A stretch of 5,612 nt of DNA, from positions 1 to 5,612 of the forward strand of contig SLMR01000010.1 in assembly GCA_007133445.1 (NCBI GenBank), read 5' to 3'. Positions 1 to 5,612 of this stretch are shown piece by piece (the stretch's first letter is position 1; every line of letters begins with the position of its first letter). The notes under the pieces are model-generated. The model searched no databases and was not told where the DNA came from. It saw only the letters and a program-made list of their open reading frames with translations. Both the position numbers and the translations under genes were made by a program. The DNA comes from Aquisalimonas sp. GTDB lineage: Bacteria; Pseudomonadota; Gammaproteobacteria; Nitrococcales; Aquisalimonadaceae.

Positions 1-222
1 GCAGGTCTCCTCGAAGTCCCCGCGCATGGCCGACAGGTTTTCCTCGAACGAGGCCCGCTCTTCCTCCATGCACTCCTCGTGGCCACTCGAGCCCTCCCCG
101 GCGCCCGCCAGGCCGCAGGTACCCTCGAGGTAGTCGCGAAGTTTCTCGCCGTCATCCGCGGCGGCCACGCCCGCGGACAGAAAAAGCGTGCAAAGGACCA
201 ATCCGGCAGCGCGTTTCACCAT
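1..222 (-). CDS. Small exported acidic Cys-containing protein, partial (C-terminus beyond left edge)
   Basis: I do not recognise a family. The reading frame is open from an ATG at 220-222 to the left edge, giving 74 visible residues with no stop. The N-terminus is a classic Sec signal peptide: Lys3-Arg4, a hydrophobic core at about residues 6-19, and an Ala-Ala-Ala cleavage site that predicts cutting after residue 22. There is no lipobox, so it is probably periplasmic or secreted rather than a lipoprotein. The visible mature part is very acidic (16 Asp/Glu in 52 residues) and has Cys36, Cys51 and Cys74, which could form disulfides in the periplasm. The start is supported by a strong Shine-Dalgarno, GGAGGAG at 228-234, five bases upstream. 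A GTG directly after the ATG is an alternative start. It is transcribed divergently from the transporter at 326. Being a real gene is fairly sure; its function is unknown. Confidence 0.75.
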   Translation of the reverse strand, partial: MVKRAAGLVLCTLFLSAGVAAADDGEKLRDYLEGTCGLAGAGEGSSGHEECMEEERASFEENLSAMRGDFEETC

Positions 223-325
223 GGGTACTCCTCCGTTGCAATCCAGGCTGTGATCCTGAACTGGTTAAAGAACATCGTTATTCTGGAGCGCCCATGGTAC
301 CGGATAACACGGGGACAACTCAGCC
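223..325. promoter_or_regulatory. Divergent intergenic region with weak promoter candidate and imperfect dyad
   Basis: This 103-base gap separates two divergently transcribed genes and is AT-richer than its surroundings, so it should hold promoters for both. For the plus-strand transporter, the best candidate I see is CTGAAC (256-261), a 17-base spacer, then TATTCT (279-284). It matches the sigma70 consensus in only 3/6 and 4/6 positions. An imperfect 16-base dyad with outer arms AGAA/TTCT at 269-284 overlaps that -10 and could be an operator. For the minus strand I see no convincing -35/-10 pair. The location is well supported; the specific boxes are tentative. Confidence 0.35.
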
Positions 326-1261
326 ATGAACCGGGCAATCATCGAACAGGCCTTCAAGGGCGCGCCATTGCTGTTCCTGCTGCTGTGGGCCAGCGGCTTC
401 GTCTTCGCCGCCATGGGGCTCGCGCACACCGACCCAATGACCCTGCTGGCGCTGCGGTACTTCCTGGTGGTGATCGTCCTGATTCCGCTGTTTCTCGCCC
501 TGAAGCCCGGTCTGCCCGACTCTGCCGCGCAGTGGTTCCACGTCGCCGTTGTGGGCCTTTGCATCCAGGTGTTCTTCTTTGGTGGCGTCTACATGTCCCT
601 GGAGTTCGGCCTCTCGGCGGGCGCGGTGGCGTTGATCGCCTCGCTGCACCCGATCATCGTCGGCGCCCTGGCGGCGCCGCTGGTGGGGGAGCGCGTCGGC
701 GTCCTGGGATGGTTGGGGTTGGCGCTGGGGCTGCTCGGCGCCGCCATTGTCATCACCTCGCGCATGGCCGTGGAGGCGACATCGATACTGGGGGTGCTAT
801 TCGCCGTGGTCTCCCTCCTGGCCATGACCTCCGCCACCCTGTACGAGAAGCGCTTCGGCGTGGCCCAGCACCCGGTCACGGCCAATATCATCCAGTGCGG
901 GCTGGGCTTTCTGATTCTGGCGCCGCTGGCGGTGCTGTTCGAGCCCCTGCACATCAACTGGACCGGGGAGTTCCTGGTGGCGATGACCTACCTGGTGCTT
1001 GCCAACTCGCTGATCGCCGTCACGCTCCTCCTGGCGATGGTCCGCCGCGGCCTGGCATCGCGGGTGTCGGCGCTGTTCTTCCTGGTCCCGCCGCTGTCCG
1101 CCCTCATCGCCTGGCTGCTACTCGCAGAAGTGATGCCCGCCGCCGCCTGGGGCGGGATCGTTGTTGCCGCGGTGGGGGTCGCCCTGATCAACGAGCCGGG
1201 CCGCAAGCTGCAGGAGATCATACGGAAACGCCTGGGTGGCGCGGAGCAGGATGCCCCGTAA
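326..1261 (+). CDS. EamA/DMT-superfamily inner-membrane transporter
   Basis: This is a 311-residue polytopic protein of the drug/metabolite transporter superfamily (EamA, RhaT/YdcZ-like), the usual family length. About ten hydrophobic helices can be read: residues 12-32, 38-58, 70-92, 97-119, 125-144, 152-172, 186-205, 215-238, 246-267 and 272-288. They form the two five-helix EamA repeats. Family signatures are Trp21-Ala-Ser-Gly-Phe in helix 1, the Pro37...Arg44 pair opening helix 2, Gly121-Glu122 before helix 5, and Val254-Pro-Pro with Ala267-Glu268 in and after helix 9. The tail is positively charged, consistent with a cytoplasmic C-terminus. Members export amino acids, metabolites or drugs; the substrate cannot be inferred. 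The ATG at 326 has only a weak upstream GGGGA at 311-315, ten bases away. It appears monocistronic and converges on rplS, with a shared hairpin between them. Confidence 0.93.
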   Translation: MNRAIIEQAFKGAPLLFLLLWASGFVFAAMGLAHTDPMTLLALRYFLVVIVLIPLFLALKPGLPDSAAQWFHVAVVGLCIQVFFFGGVYMSLEFGLSAGAVALIASLHPIIVGALAAPLVGERVGVLGWLGLALGLLGAAIVITSRMAVEATSILGVLFAVVSLLAMTSATLYEKRFGVAQHPVTANIIQCGLGFLILAPLAVLFEPLHINWTGEFLVAMTYLVLANSLIAVTLLLAMVRRGLASRVSALFFLVPPLSALIAWLLLAEVMPAAAWGGIVVAAVGVALINEPGRKLQEIIRKRLGGAEQDAP

Positions 1262-1294
1262 ACGGCGCCCGCCGCACCACTGGCACATACGCAA

Positions 1295-1326
1295 GCGCCC
1301 GCCCCGGACAGTCCCGGGGCGGGCGC
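1295..1326. terminator. Bidirectional GC hairpin between the transporter gene and rplS
   Basis: A perfect 13-bp all-G/C stem (1295-1307 pairing with 1314-1326) encloses a six-base loop, ACAGTC. It lies 33 bases after the transporter stop and 46 bases after the rplS stop on the other strand, so it can serve both convergent genes. Neither side has a real T tract: the plus side continues CTGTAGGTTG and the minus side TTGCGTATG. It is therefore not a canonical intrinsic terminator. It may act as a terminator because of the extreme stem stability, or as a 3'-end block against exonucleases after Rho-dependent ending. Confidence 0.75.
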
Positions 1327-1372
1327 CTGTAGGTTGATCGGCAGTGGAGCGCTTACGCGCCCCGGAGCCGTT

Positions 1373-1726
1373 TCAGACCTTCTCGCGAATCCGTGCGGAC
1401 TTGCCGCTGCGCTCGCGCAGGTAGTAGAGCTTGGCGCGGCGGACATCGCCCTTGCGCTTGACCTTGATGCTTTCGATCAGCGGGCTGTAGGTCTGGAAGA
1501 CCCGCTCGACACCGGTGCCGTGGGAGGTCTTCCGCAGGGTGAAAGCGGAATCCAGGCCGCGATTGCGCTTGGCAATGACCACGCCCTCGAACGGCTGCAG
1601 CCGCTCACGGTTACCTTCACGGACACGCACCTGCACCAGCACCGTGTCGCCCGGGGCGAAATCCGGCACGTTCTGGCCCAGGGCCTCGATCTGTTCCTTG
1701 TTGAGCTCATCGATGATGTTGGTCAT
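1373..1726 (-). CDS. rplS: 50S ribosomal protein L19
   Basis: L19 sits at the 30S/50S interface and contributes to intersubunit bridges. The 117-residue product is close to the usual size (115 in E. coli). It carries the conserved blocks along its whole length: Pro21-Asp-Phe-Ala-Pro-Gly-Asp, the Glu37-Gly-Asn-Arg-Glu-Arg-Leu-Gln stretch, FEGVVIA at 46-52 with RNRG after it, a TSHGTGVER motif at 67-75, and the basic C-terminal [10 protein letters not shown] block at 95-104. The frame stays open well upstream inside trmD, but the start is the ATG at 1726. It lies 19 bases after the trmD stop and has GAGG at 1735-1738. This is the last gene of the operon; transcription then runs into the GC hairpin at 1295-1326. 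Confidence 0.98.
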   Translation of the reverse strand: MTNIIDELNKEQIEALGQNVPDFAPGDTVLVQVRVREGNRERLQPFEGVVIAKRNRGLDSAFTLRKTSHGTGVERVFQTYSPLIESIKVKRKGDVRRAKLYYLRERSGKSARIREKV

Positions 1727-1745
1727 GCCGTTTTCCTCTACCCGT

Positions 1746-2507
1746 TCAGACCGGCTCGTCGCGGTCGTCGGCCCGGTACTCGTCGATAAATTCCCGCAGC
1801 AGCCTGCGGCTGTCTGCATCCAGTTCCAGTCGTGCCAGCAGCTCCGGCCGTCGCAGCCAGGTCCGTCCCAGGGCCTGCTTGCGCCGCCAGCGGGCGATGG
1901 CCTGGTGATCACCGCCGAGCAGAACCTCCGGCACCCGCAATCCGTCAATGTCCTCCGGACGGGTGTAGTGGGGATAATCCAGCACCCCGTCCGAGAACGA
2001 ATCCGCCGCAGCGGAATCCTCGTGCCCCAGCGCCCCCGGCAACCACCGGGCGACCGCATCGATCACGGCCATCGCCGGGATCTCGCCGCCGCTGAGGACG
2101 AAATCTCCCAGGGAGATCTCGTCGTCCACCTCCGTGACCAGCAGCCGCTCGTCGATGCCCTCGTAGCGGCCGCAGAGCAGGATGATTCCCGGTTGCTGCG
2201 CCATGGCGCAGACATCCTTCTGCCGGAGCCGCCGCCCCTGAGGACTGAGGTACACCACCGGGGCTCCGGCCGGTGCTGCCTGCCGCGCGCGCCCGATCGT
2301 GGTGCGCAGCGGCTCGACTTTCATGACCATCCCCGGCCCGCCGCCGTAGGAGCGGTCATCCACGGTACGGTGGCGGTCCGTGGCATCGGCGCGCGGATCC
2401 CAGACCACCAGGTCCAGCAGACCTGCCCGGGCGGCGCGCCCGGTCACGCCATGCTCGGCGACCGCGGTGACCAGCTCCGGGAACAGCGTGATCACGTCAA
2501 CGCGCAT
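1746..2507 (-). CDS. trmD: tRNA (guanine-N1-)-methyltransferase TrmD
   Basis: This SPOUT-class enzyme uses S-adenosylmethionine to make m1G37 in tRNAs that read CNN and some other codons, preventing +1 frameshifts. The 253-residue product (E. coli 255) starts with the typical [11 protein letters not shown]. The trefoil-knot cofactor site is intact: LSPQGRRL at 87-94, CGRYEGID at 112-119, and the SGGEIPAM loop at 139-146. The catalytic Asp169 and the Arg154 known from E. coli both fall at the same numbers, with Asp169 in ADSFSDG. The C-terminal helical tRNA-binding domain includes YPHYTRP at 178-184. The frame is open 24 codons further upstream, overlapping the rimM end. The ATG at 2507 is preferred because of GGGAG at 2513-2517, five bases away, and because homology begins there. 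It lies 19 bases after rimM and 19 before rplS. Confidence 0.98.
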   Translation of the reverse strand: MRVDVITLFPELVTAVAEHGVTGRAARAGLLDLVVWDPRADATDRHRTVDDRSYGGGPGMVMKVEPLRTTIGRARQAAPAGAPVVYLSPQGRRLRQKDVCAMAQQPGIILLCGRYEGIDERLLVTEVDDEISLGDFVLSGGEIPAMAVIDAVARWLPGALGHEDSAAADSFSDGVLDYPHYTRPEDIDGLRVPEVLLGGDHQAIARWRRKQALGRTWLRRPELLARLELDADSRRLLREFIDEYRADDRDEPV

Positions 2508-2526
2508 GGTCGCTCCCGGGCCGACC

Positions 2527-3039
2527 TCAGAACTCCGGGTCCCAGTCGACTTCCATGACCCCGGCATCCAGATCCACACGCAGGACGAAGACGTCCGGTA
2601 CCATGGGGATCAGTCGCTCCCGTTCACCGGAGACCACCAGCACGTCGTTGGCCCCGGTCTCCATCAGCCGCGTCACCGTGCCGAACTCCAGCCCATCGCG
2701 GTTGATCACGCGCAGGCCCTGCAGATCGGCCCAGTAGTATTCGCCGGCATCCGGTTCCGGCAGTTCGGCCCGCGGTACGGCAATCTTGCGGCCAATCAGC
2801 GCACGTGCCTGATCGCGGTCCTCGAAACCTTCCAGCTGCGCGACGATCGCTTTGCCTTGCCGGCGGCCGTCGTGCAACGCCATCCGGGTCCAGCCCTCAC
2901 GCGATTCAACGCGCCAGAGGGGATAGTCCAGAATGTTTTCCCGCGGGTCCGTATACGAATAGACCCGGACCCAGCCGGCGACGCCGTAGACGCCCGACAC
3001 CTCCCCGAGGACAACCAGCTCGTCGGTGCCTTCCACCAC
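2527..3039 (-). CDS. rimM: 16S rRNA processing / 30S maturation factor RimM
   Basis: RimM binds ribosomal protein S19 and helps assemble the 30S head and process 16S rRNA. With the start proposed here the product has 170 residues (E. coli 182). The N-terminal RimM domain shows [16 protein letters not shown] at 11-26 and a FEDRDQA turn near 72-78. The PRC-barrel domain opens with [10 protein letters not shown] at 100-109 and closes with LIPMVPDV at 143-150 and the VDWDPEF tail. The frame can be read back to a TTG at 3060, adding seven residues, but that codon has no Shine-Dalgarno. The GTG at 3037-3039 has GGGAG at 3045-3049, five bases away, the same layout as trmD. The start therefore lies 27 bases after the rpsP stop. 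A further GTG follows directly at 3034-3036. Confidence 0.95.
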   Translation of the reverse strand: MVEGTDELVVLGEVSGVYGVAGWVRVYSYTDPRENILDYPLWRVESREGWTRMALHDGRRQGKAIVAQLEGFEDRDQARALIGRKIAVPRAELPEPDAGEYYWADLQGLRVINRDGLEFGTVTRLMETGANDVLVVSGERERLIPMVPDVFVLRVDLDAGVMEVDWDPEF

Positions 3040-3044
3040 GGCAG

Positions 3045-3049
3045 CTCCC
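3045..3049 (-). promoter_or_regulatory. Shine-Dalgarno deciding the rimM start
   Basis: GGGAG on the minus strand lies five bases before the GTG at 3037-3039. The more upstream TTG at 3058-3060 has only AGCGCCTGACGCAGC before it, with no anti-16S match. The site lies inside the frame that the TTG start would translate, so it argues for the shorter 170-residue RimM. Confidence 0.7.
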
Positions 3050-3066
3050 GCCGACGTCAAGCTGCG

Positions 3067-3333
3067 TCAGGCGCTGGCCTGCTGCTCCTTGCGCGCGCGC
3101 TTGATCAGATGATCGGCCCGCTCGGTCGGGCGCGCACCGCGCTCCAGCCAGTGCTCCACGCGCTCAAGATTCAGGCGCAGCGGCTCATTGGCTTCCTGAC
3201 CGCGCGCCACCGGGTTGAAGAAGCCCAGGCGCTCGATGAAGCGGCCGTCGCGCGGCTTACGGCTATCGGTGACGACGAGGTAGTAGAACGGGTTCTTCTT
3301 GGCGCCGCCGCGTGCCAGACGAATGGTAACCAT
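3067..3333 (-). CDS. rpsP: 30S ribosomal protein S16
   Basis: S16 binds 16S rRNA early and is needed for proper 30S assembly. The 88-residue product (E. coli 82) begins [18 protein letters not shown], the family signature. [15 protein letters not shown] follows at 20-34, then LGFFNP and the [14 protein letters not shown] segment at about 58-71. The C-terminus is a lysine/arginine-rich tail. The frame is open for 39 more codons upstream through the promoter region, but homology and spacing fix the start at ATG 3331-3333. The ribosome site GAGGG at 3345-3349 is rather distant, at 11 bases. This is the first gene of the rpsP-rimM-trmD-rplS operon, with its own promoter at 3395-3422. In many proteobacteria ffh lies next upstream; here a peptidase gene does. 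Confidence 0.98.
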   Translation of the reverse strand: MVTIRLARGGAKKNPFYYLVVTDSRKPRDGRFIERLGFFNPVARGQEANEPLRLNLERVEHWLERGARPTERADHLIKRARKEQQASA

Positions 3334-3394
3334 GAATCGAATATCCCTCAGAACTGCGCGGATTGCAGTACACCGCTGCTTCAGTGAATCGCGC

Positions 3395-3422
3395 ATTGTA
3401 CTGAATTTGGTGCCAATGTGAA
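3395..3422 (-). promoter_or_regulatory. Sigma70-type promoter of the rpsP operon
   Basis: On the minus strand TTCACA (3417-3422, 5/6 to consensus) is followed by a 16-base spacer and TACAAT (3395-3400, 5/6). Transcription should start near 3387, giving an untranslated leader of about 54 bases before rpsP. The bases after the -10 read GCGCGA. A GC-rich discriminator of this kind is typical of ribosomal promoters that are repressed by ppGpp with DksA. No A/T-rich UP element is visible upstream of the -35. Confidence 0.75.
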
Positions 3423-3452
3423 GGGGGATGTCACCGCTGTGGCATTGCACCG

Positions 3453-4469
3453 TCAGGGGCTGGCCAGCGCCTCGACACTCCCCTTGAGCCCCAGTGTCAC
3501 CCGCGCCATGCCCAGGTAGTCGAGCCGGTCGGCGGTATCGCCGGGACGATGGTACTGCGGGTCCCGGAACGGCAGGGTGTCGGTGACCAGGAACGCCGGA
3601 TAGCCACCTTCCCAGAACGAGTGATGGTCAGAGAGCGCGACGCCGGGAACCACCTTCGGCAACGCGGCGCCGTGAGAAGGGATGCGACCGCTCTCGCGGA
3701 AACCGGCAATGGCCCGGCGCACCAGCGGTGCATCGCGGCTGCGGGTGATAAAGCCGATGAAGTCTCCGCGATCCGGATACAGCCAGCCGATCACGTCCAT
3801 GGGGTACTGCTGACTGCCCGGCGTGTCGGTAAAGTAGCCGACCCCGTCCAGGGACACCGCGGCCCGGACGTCATCGCCGGCCTCCTGCAACGCCCGCACG
3901 TAGGCCTGGCTGCCCATGTCCCGGGTGCGGAAGAAGGGCTGCTCCTCGTTGGCGAAGGCGACGAACCGCAACGTCCGGGGTTGCGGGCGATCATGGAACC
4001 ACGCCGCCAGGGCGAGCACGACGGCGACGCCGGACGCGTTGTCGTTGGCGCCGGGCGAGCCCGGCACCGTATCGTAATGGGCACCGATGACGACGACCTC
4101 CTCCGGACGCTCGGTGCCAGACACCTCGGCCACCACGTTCTCGGCGGTCTGGCCGGCGAAACGCCCTCCCCGGAGACGGTAGGCCTGGCGTTCCGGCGTG
4201 TACCCGGCGGCGGCCAGCCGCGCCTCGATCCACACCACGCTGGCCTCCATGCTGCCGGGCGTGCGCATGTTGCGCTGCCCCACCCCCTCGGCCAGCGCGT
4301 GGACATCGGCACGCAGCTGCCCCGCCAACGCCATTTCGCGGGGTCCCGGTAACGGCCCGGCCCGGGACTCGGCGCCGCCGGGCATCCAGGTACTCCAGAA
4401 CACCGCCGCCACGGGAGTTCCCAGAAGCAGCAGCAGGAGCAGTGCCAAAAGAATGGCTCGCCAACCCAT
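3453..4469 (-). CDS. M28-family zinc metallopeptidase, membrane-anchored or exported
   Basis: This is a 338-residue co-catalytic zinc peptidase of family M28 (aminopeptidase-like). Residues 6-24 form a leucine-rich hydrophobic segment after Arg4, either a signal anchor or a signal peptide (possible cut after Pro-Val-Ala-Ala), so the enzyme acts in the periplasm or outside the cell. The expected active site is complete: His131 in GAHYDT, Asp143 in NDNASG, Glu175-Glu176 in ANEEQ (general base plus ligand), Asp208 in SLDGVG, and His282 in SDHHSF. The segment RNMRTPGS at about 66-73 before the catalytic domain is also typical of the family. The substrate is unknown; many relatives are aminopeptidases. 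The frame reads back to a GTG at 4529, but ATG 4469 has GGGAG five bases upstream and puts the hydrophobic segment at the very N-terminus. It ends 119 bases before rpsP and probably forms its own unit. Confidence 0.92.
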   Translation of the reverse strand: MGWRAILLALLLLLLLGTPVAAVFWSTWMPGGAESRAGPLPGPREMALAGQLRADVHALAEGVGQRNMRTPGSMEASVVWIEARLAAAGYTPERQAYRLRGGRFAGQTAENVVAEVSGTERPEEVVVIGAHYDTVPGSPGANDNASGVAVVLALAAWFHDRPQPRTLRFVAFANEEQPFFRTRDMGSQAYVRALQEAGDDVRAAVSLDGVGYFTDTPGSQQYPMDVIGWLYPDRGDFIGFITRSRDAPLVRRAIAGFRESGRIPSHGAALPKVVPGVALSDHHSFWEGGYPAFLVTDTLPFRDPQYHRPGDTADRLDYLGMARVTLGLKGSVEALASP

Positions 4470-4586
4470 CATCCCTCCCGGCCCGAATGCCGCGGCCACG
4501 CTGCCGGCACCTAGCACCCCAGTCTGCACCGAGACGAGGATTCAGTGTAGGCTCGCTGAGTTATCCAGAAGCCGACGAGGGTCCTG
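4470..4586. promoter_or_regulatory. Divergent intergenic region between the M28 peptidase and thioesterase genes
   Basis: The region should carry promoters for both outward-facing genes. For the peptidase (minus strand) the best -10 candidate is TACACT at 4544-4549 (4/6). A poor -35-like TTCTGG lies 15 bases upstream of it. Nothing on the plus strand is better than chance for the thioesterase. If the long GTG4529 start of the peptidase were real, the first 60 bases here would be coding; I think they are leader. Confidence 0.3.
4475..4479 (-). promoter_or_regulatory. Shine-Dalgarno deciding the M28 peptidase start
   Basis: GGGAG (within GGGAGGG at 4473-4479) on the minus strand is five bases from the ATG at 4467-4469. 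A second ATG at 4470-4472 directly abuts the purine run, too close for efficient use. The upstream GTG at 4527-4529 would put 20 Gly/Ala-rich residues before the hydrophobic segment. Confidence 0.65.
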
Positions 4587-5141
4587 ATGAGTAGCGACCG
4601 GAACAACGACACCGATACCGTTCGTGCCCGCTGGGAAGCAGAAGCAGACGCCGTTCGCCGTCGCCTGCGGGACGCCGACACCAACAGCCTCGGCACGATC
4701 GCCCAGTACAGTGGCCTGGAGTTCCTGCAGGCGATGTTTGCCGGTGAGCTACCGCACCCGCCCATCGGCGAGACCATGAGCTTTCTGCCCATCCATGCGG
4801 AGCACGGCCTGGTGATCTTCCAGGGCACGCCGGCGGCAAACCACTACAATCCCATCGGTTCAGTGCACGGCGGCTGGGCCGCCACCCTGCTGGACTCCTG
4901 CGTCGGCTGCGCCGTGCAGTCGACCCTGCCGCGTGGCAAGGGCTATACCACCCTGGAACTGAAGGTGAACTACGTTCGCGCGCTGACGCCTGGCACCGGG
5001 CCCGTGCGCGCCGAAGGCCGCGTCATCCACTCCGGCGGGCGCGTGGCCACGGCGGAGGGCCAGTTACGCGACGCCGCGGGGCGCCTCTACGCCCACGCGT
5101 CCACCACCTGCCTGGTCATGGACCTACCCACCGCGGACTGA
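4587..5141 (+). CDS. PaaI-family hotdog-fold acyl-CoA thioesterase
   Basis: This 184-residue protein belongs to the PaaI/4HBT hotdog thioesterases, which hydrolyse acyl-CoA or aryl-CoA thioesters in the cytoplasm. The diagnostic stretch is NPIGSVHGGW at 88-97, followed by TLLDS with Asp103; Asn88, His94-Gly-Gly and Asp103 are the conserved active-site positions of the family. The strand TTLELKVNYVR (121-131) and the later EGRVIHSGGRVATAEGQL (143-160) are the usual hotdog beta strands. The first 35 residues are a charged, probably helical extension before the fold. The ATG has GAGGG at 4577-4581, five bases upstream. It is single on this strand and converges on the HAD gene with a 25-base gap. 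Its natural substrate cannot be told from sequence. Confidence 0.9.
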   Translation: MSSDRNNDTDTVRARWEAEADAVRRRLRDADTNSLGTIAQYSGLEFLQAMFAGELPHPPIGETMSFLPIHAEHGLVIFQGTPAANHYNPIGSVHGGWAATLLDSCVGCAVQSTLPRGKGYTTLELKVNYVRALTPGTGPVRAEGRVIHSGGRVATAEGQLRDAAGRLYAHASTTCLVMDLPTAD

Positions 5142-5166
5142 GACATCCGCCCCTGGCGCTTAGTCA

Positions 5167-5612
5167 TCACGCACCCTTGGGCAGGGGCAGGTCCAGGACC
5201 TGCTCCAGCTCATCCAGGGCCGCGCGCGGGTCGGACACCTTGATGGTGGTCATGCCGAGCTGGCGGGCAGGCTTGAGGTTGATCCCCAGATCATCCAGGT
5301 AGACCACTTCCGCGGGCGCCACCGCCATGAGTTCGCACGCATGCTGGTAGATGCGTGGATCCGGCTTGCGCAGGCCGAGCTGCGACGACTCCACCACCCG
5401 CTCAAACTCGGCCATGACCGCATCCACCTCCCGCGCGCGCTCGGCATCGGGCTGCATGCTTGGCCCCTCGCCGGCGCGGACGTTGTTGGTGATACAGGCG
5501 ATCCGGTAGTGGTCGCGGATGGTGCGCAGGGCGGCCACCATTTCCGGTCGCAACTGCCCGGACAGCAGCCGGATGACGTCACTGCCCGGCACGCGGTGCC
5601 CGGCCGCCGCGC
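5167..5612 (-). CDS. HAD-superfamily hydrolase, partial (N-terminus beyond right edge)
   Basis: The frame is open from the right edge to a TGA at 5167-5169, giving 147 complete codons. The GTG at 5590-5592 is internal: the frame continues through six more codons to the edge. This is the C-terminal two thirds of a subclass IA HAD phosphatase-like protein. Visible motifs are the motif II Thr in CITNN, the motif III Lys in LRKPDPRIY, and the motif IV acidic pair in VYLDDLGIN, then the LKPARQLGMTTIKV segment. The order and wording resemble the family described as epoxide-hydrolase N-terminal-like phosphatases (TIGR02247 group). The motif I DxDxT nucleophile would lie outside the window, so activity cannot be judged. 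The gene converges on the thioesterase; the short gap holds no hairpin. Confidence 0.88.
   Translation of the reverse strand, partial: AAAGHRVPGSDVIRLLSGQLRPEMVAALRTIRDHYRIACITNNVRAGEGPSMQPDAERAREVDAVMAEFERVVESSQLGLRKPDPRIYQHACELMAVAPAEVVYLDDLGINLKPARQLGMTTIKVSDPRAALDELEQVLDLPLPKGA

Noticed and set aside
292..301. Adjacent short palindromes CCATGG and GGTACC
   Set aside because: Two six-base palindromes of this kind occur by chance; they do not form a longer symmetric site.
79..1332. A 417-codon plus-strand frame covering the transporter gene
   Set aside because: It overlaps the clear EamA gene in another frame; its translation is Arg/Gly/Pro/Ala-rich and low in pattern, as expected for an open frame in GC-rich DNA.
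1515..2558. A 347-codon frame antisense to trmD and rplS
   Set aside because: It lies opposite strongly conserved genes and has no recognisable domain or ribosome site; codon bias of the sense genes keeps it open.
2380..3387. A 335-codon frame antisense to rimM and rpsP
   Set aside because: Same reasoning: it mirrors conserved genes and shows no family motif.
3356..3394. Possible rpsP leader hairpin (GCGCG-GATT pairing with AATCGCGC, plus an inner GCAG/CTGC stem)
   Set aside because: One outer arm lies between the -10 and the predicted transcription start, so it would mostly be absent from the RNA; the remaining inner stem is only 4 bp.
3423..3452. Possible terminator directly after the M28 peptidase stop
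   Set aside because: I could find only 3-4 bp pairings and no T tract in this stretch.
3549..4352. A 267-codon frame antisense to the M28 peptidase
   Set aside because: The peptidase strand carries all catalytic motifs; the antisense product is His/Gly/Arg-rich without motifs.
4424..4443. CAG-like repeat run
   Set aside because: It encodes the poly-leucine core of the peptidase signal segment on the minus strand and is not a separate repeat element.

Overview
This window is ordinary chromosomal DNA from a GC-rich bacterium, most likely a gammaproteobacterium. The main evidence is the complete block rpsP-rimM-trmD-rplS. Its proteins match the proteobacterial forms closely: TrmD keeps the E. 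coli numbering at Arg154 and Asp169, and RimM ends in the typical VDWDPEF-like tail. Genus cannot be read from the sequence. The strongly acidic exported protein at the left edge would fit a salt-adapted organism, but that is only a hint.

Layout, left to right: (1) 1-222, minus strand: the N-terminal part of a small exported, acidic, cysteine-containing protein that runs off the left edge. (2) 223-325: divergent promoter region. (3) 326-1261, plus strand: a ten-helix EamA/DMT-type transporter. (4) 1262-1372: convergent gap with a perfect 13-bp GC hairpin shared by both flanking genes. (5) 1373-3333, minus strand: the S16/RimM/TrmD/L19 operon, transcribed rpsP to rplS, with a clear sigma70-type promoter at 3395-3422. 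(6) 3453-4469, minus strand: a membrane-anchored or exported M28 zinc peptidase with all metal ligands present. (7) 4470-4586: second divergent promoter region. (8) 4587-5141, plus strand: a PaaI-type hotdog thioesterase. (9) 5167 to the right edge, minus strand: the C-terminal part of a HAD-family phosphatase-like hydrolase, with its N-terminus outside the window.

The four-gene operon is the only clearly cooperating unit. It makes two ribosomal proteins, a 30S maturation factor and the tRNA m1G37 methyltransferase, linking ribosome assembly with decoding accuracy. The remaining genes are single units with no obvious shared pathway.

No new biological system was found: there is no mobile element, CRISPR array, tRNA, rRNA or phage gene. 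The points worth a second look are start-codon corrections for rimM and the M28 peptidase, the GC-rich discriminator of the rpsP promoter, the U-tract-free bidirectional hairpin, and the unidentified exported protein at the left edge.
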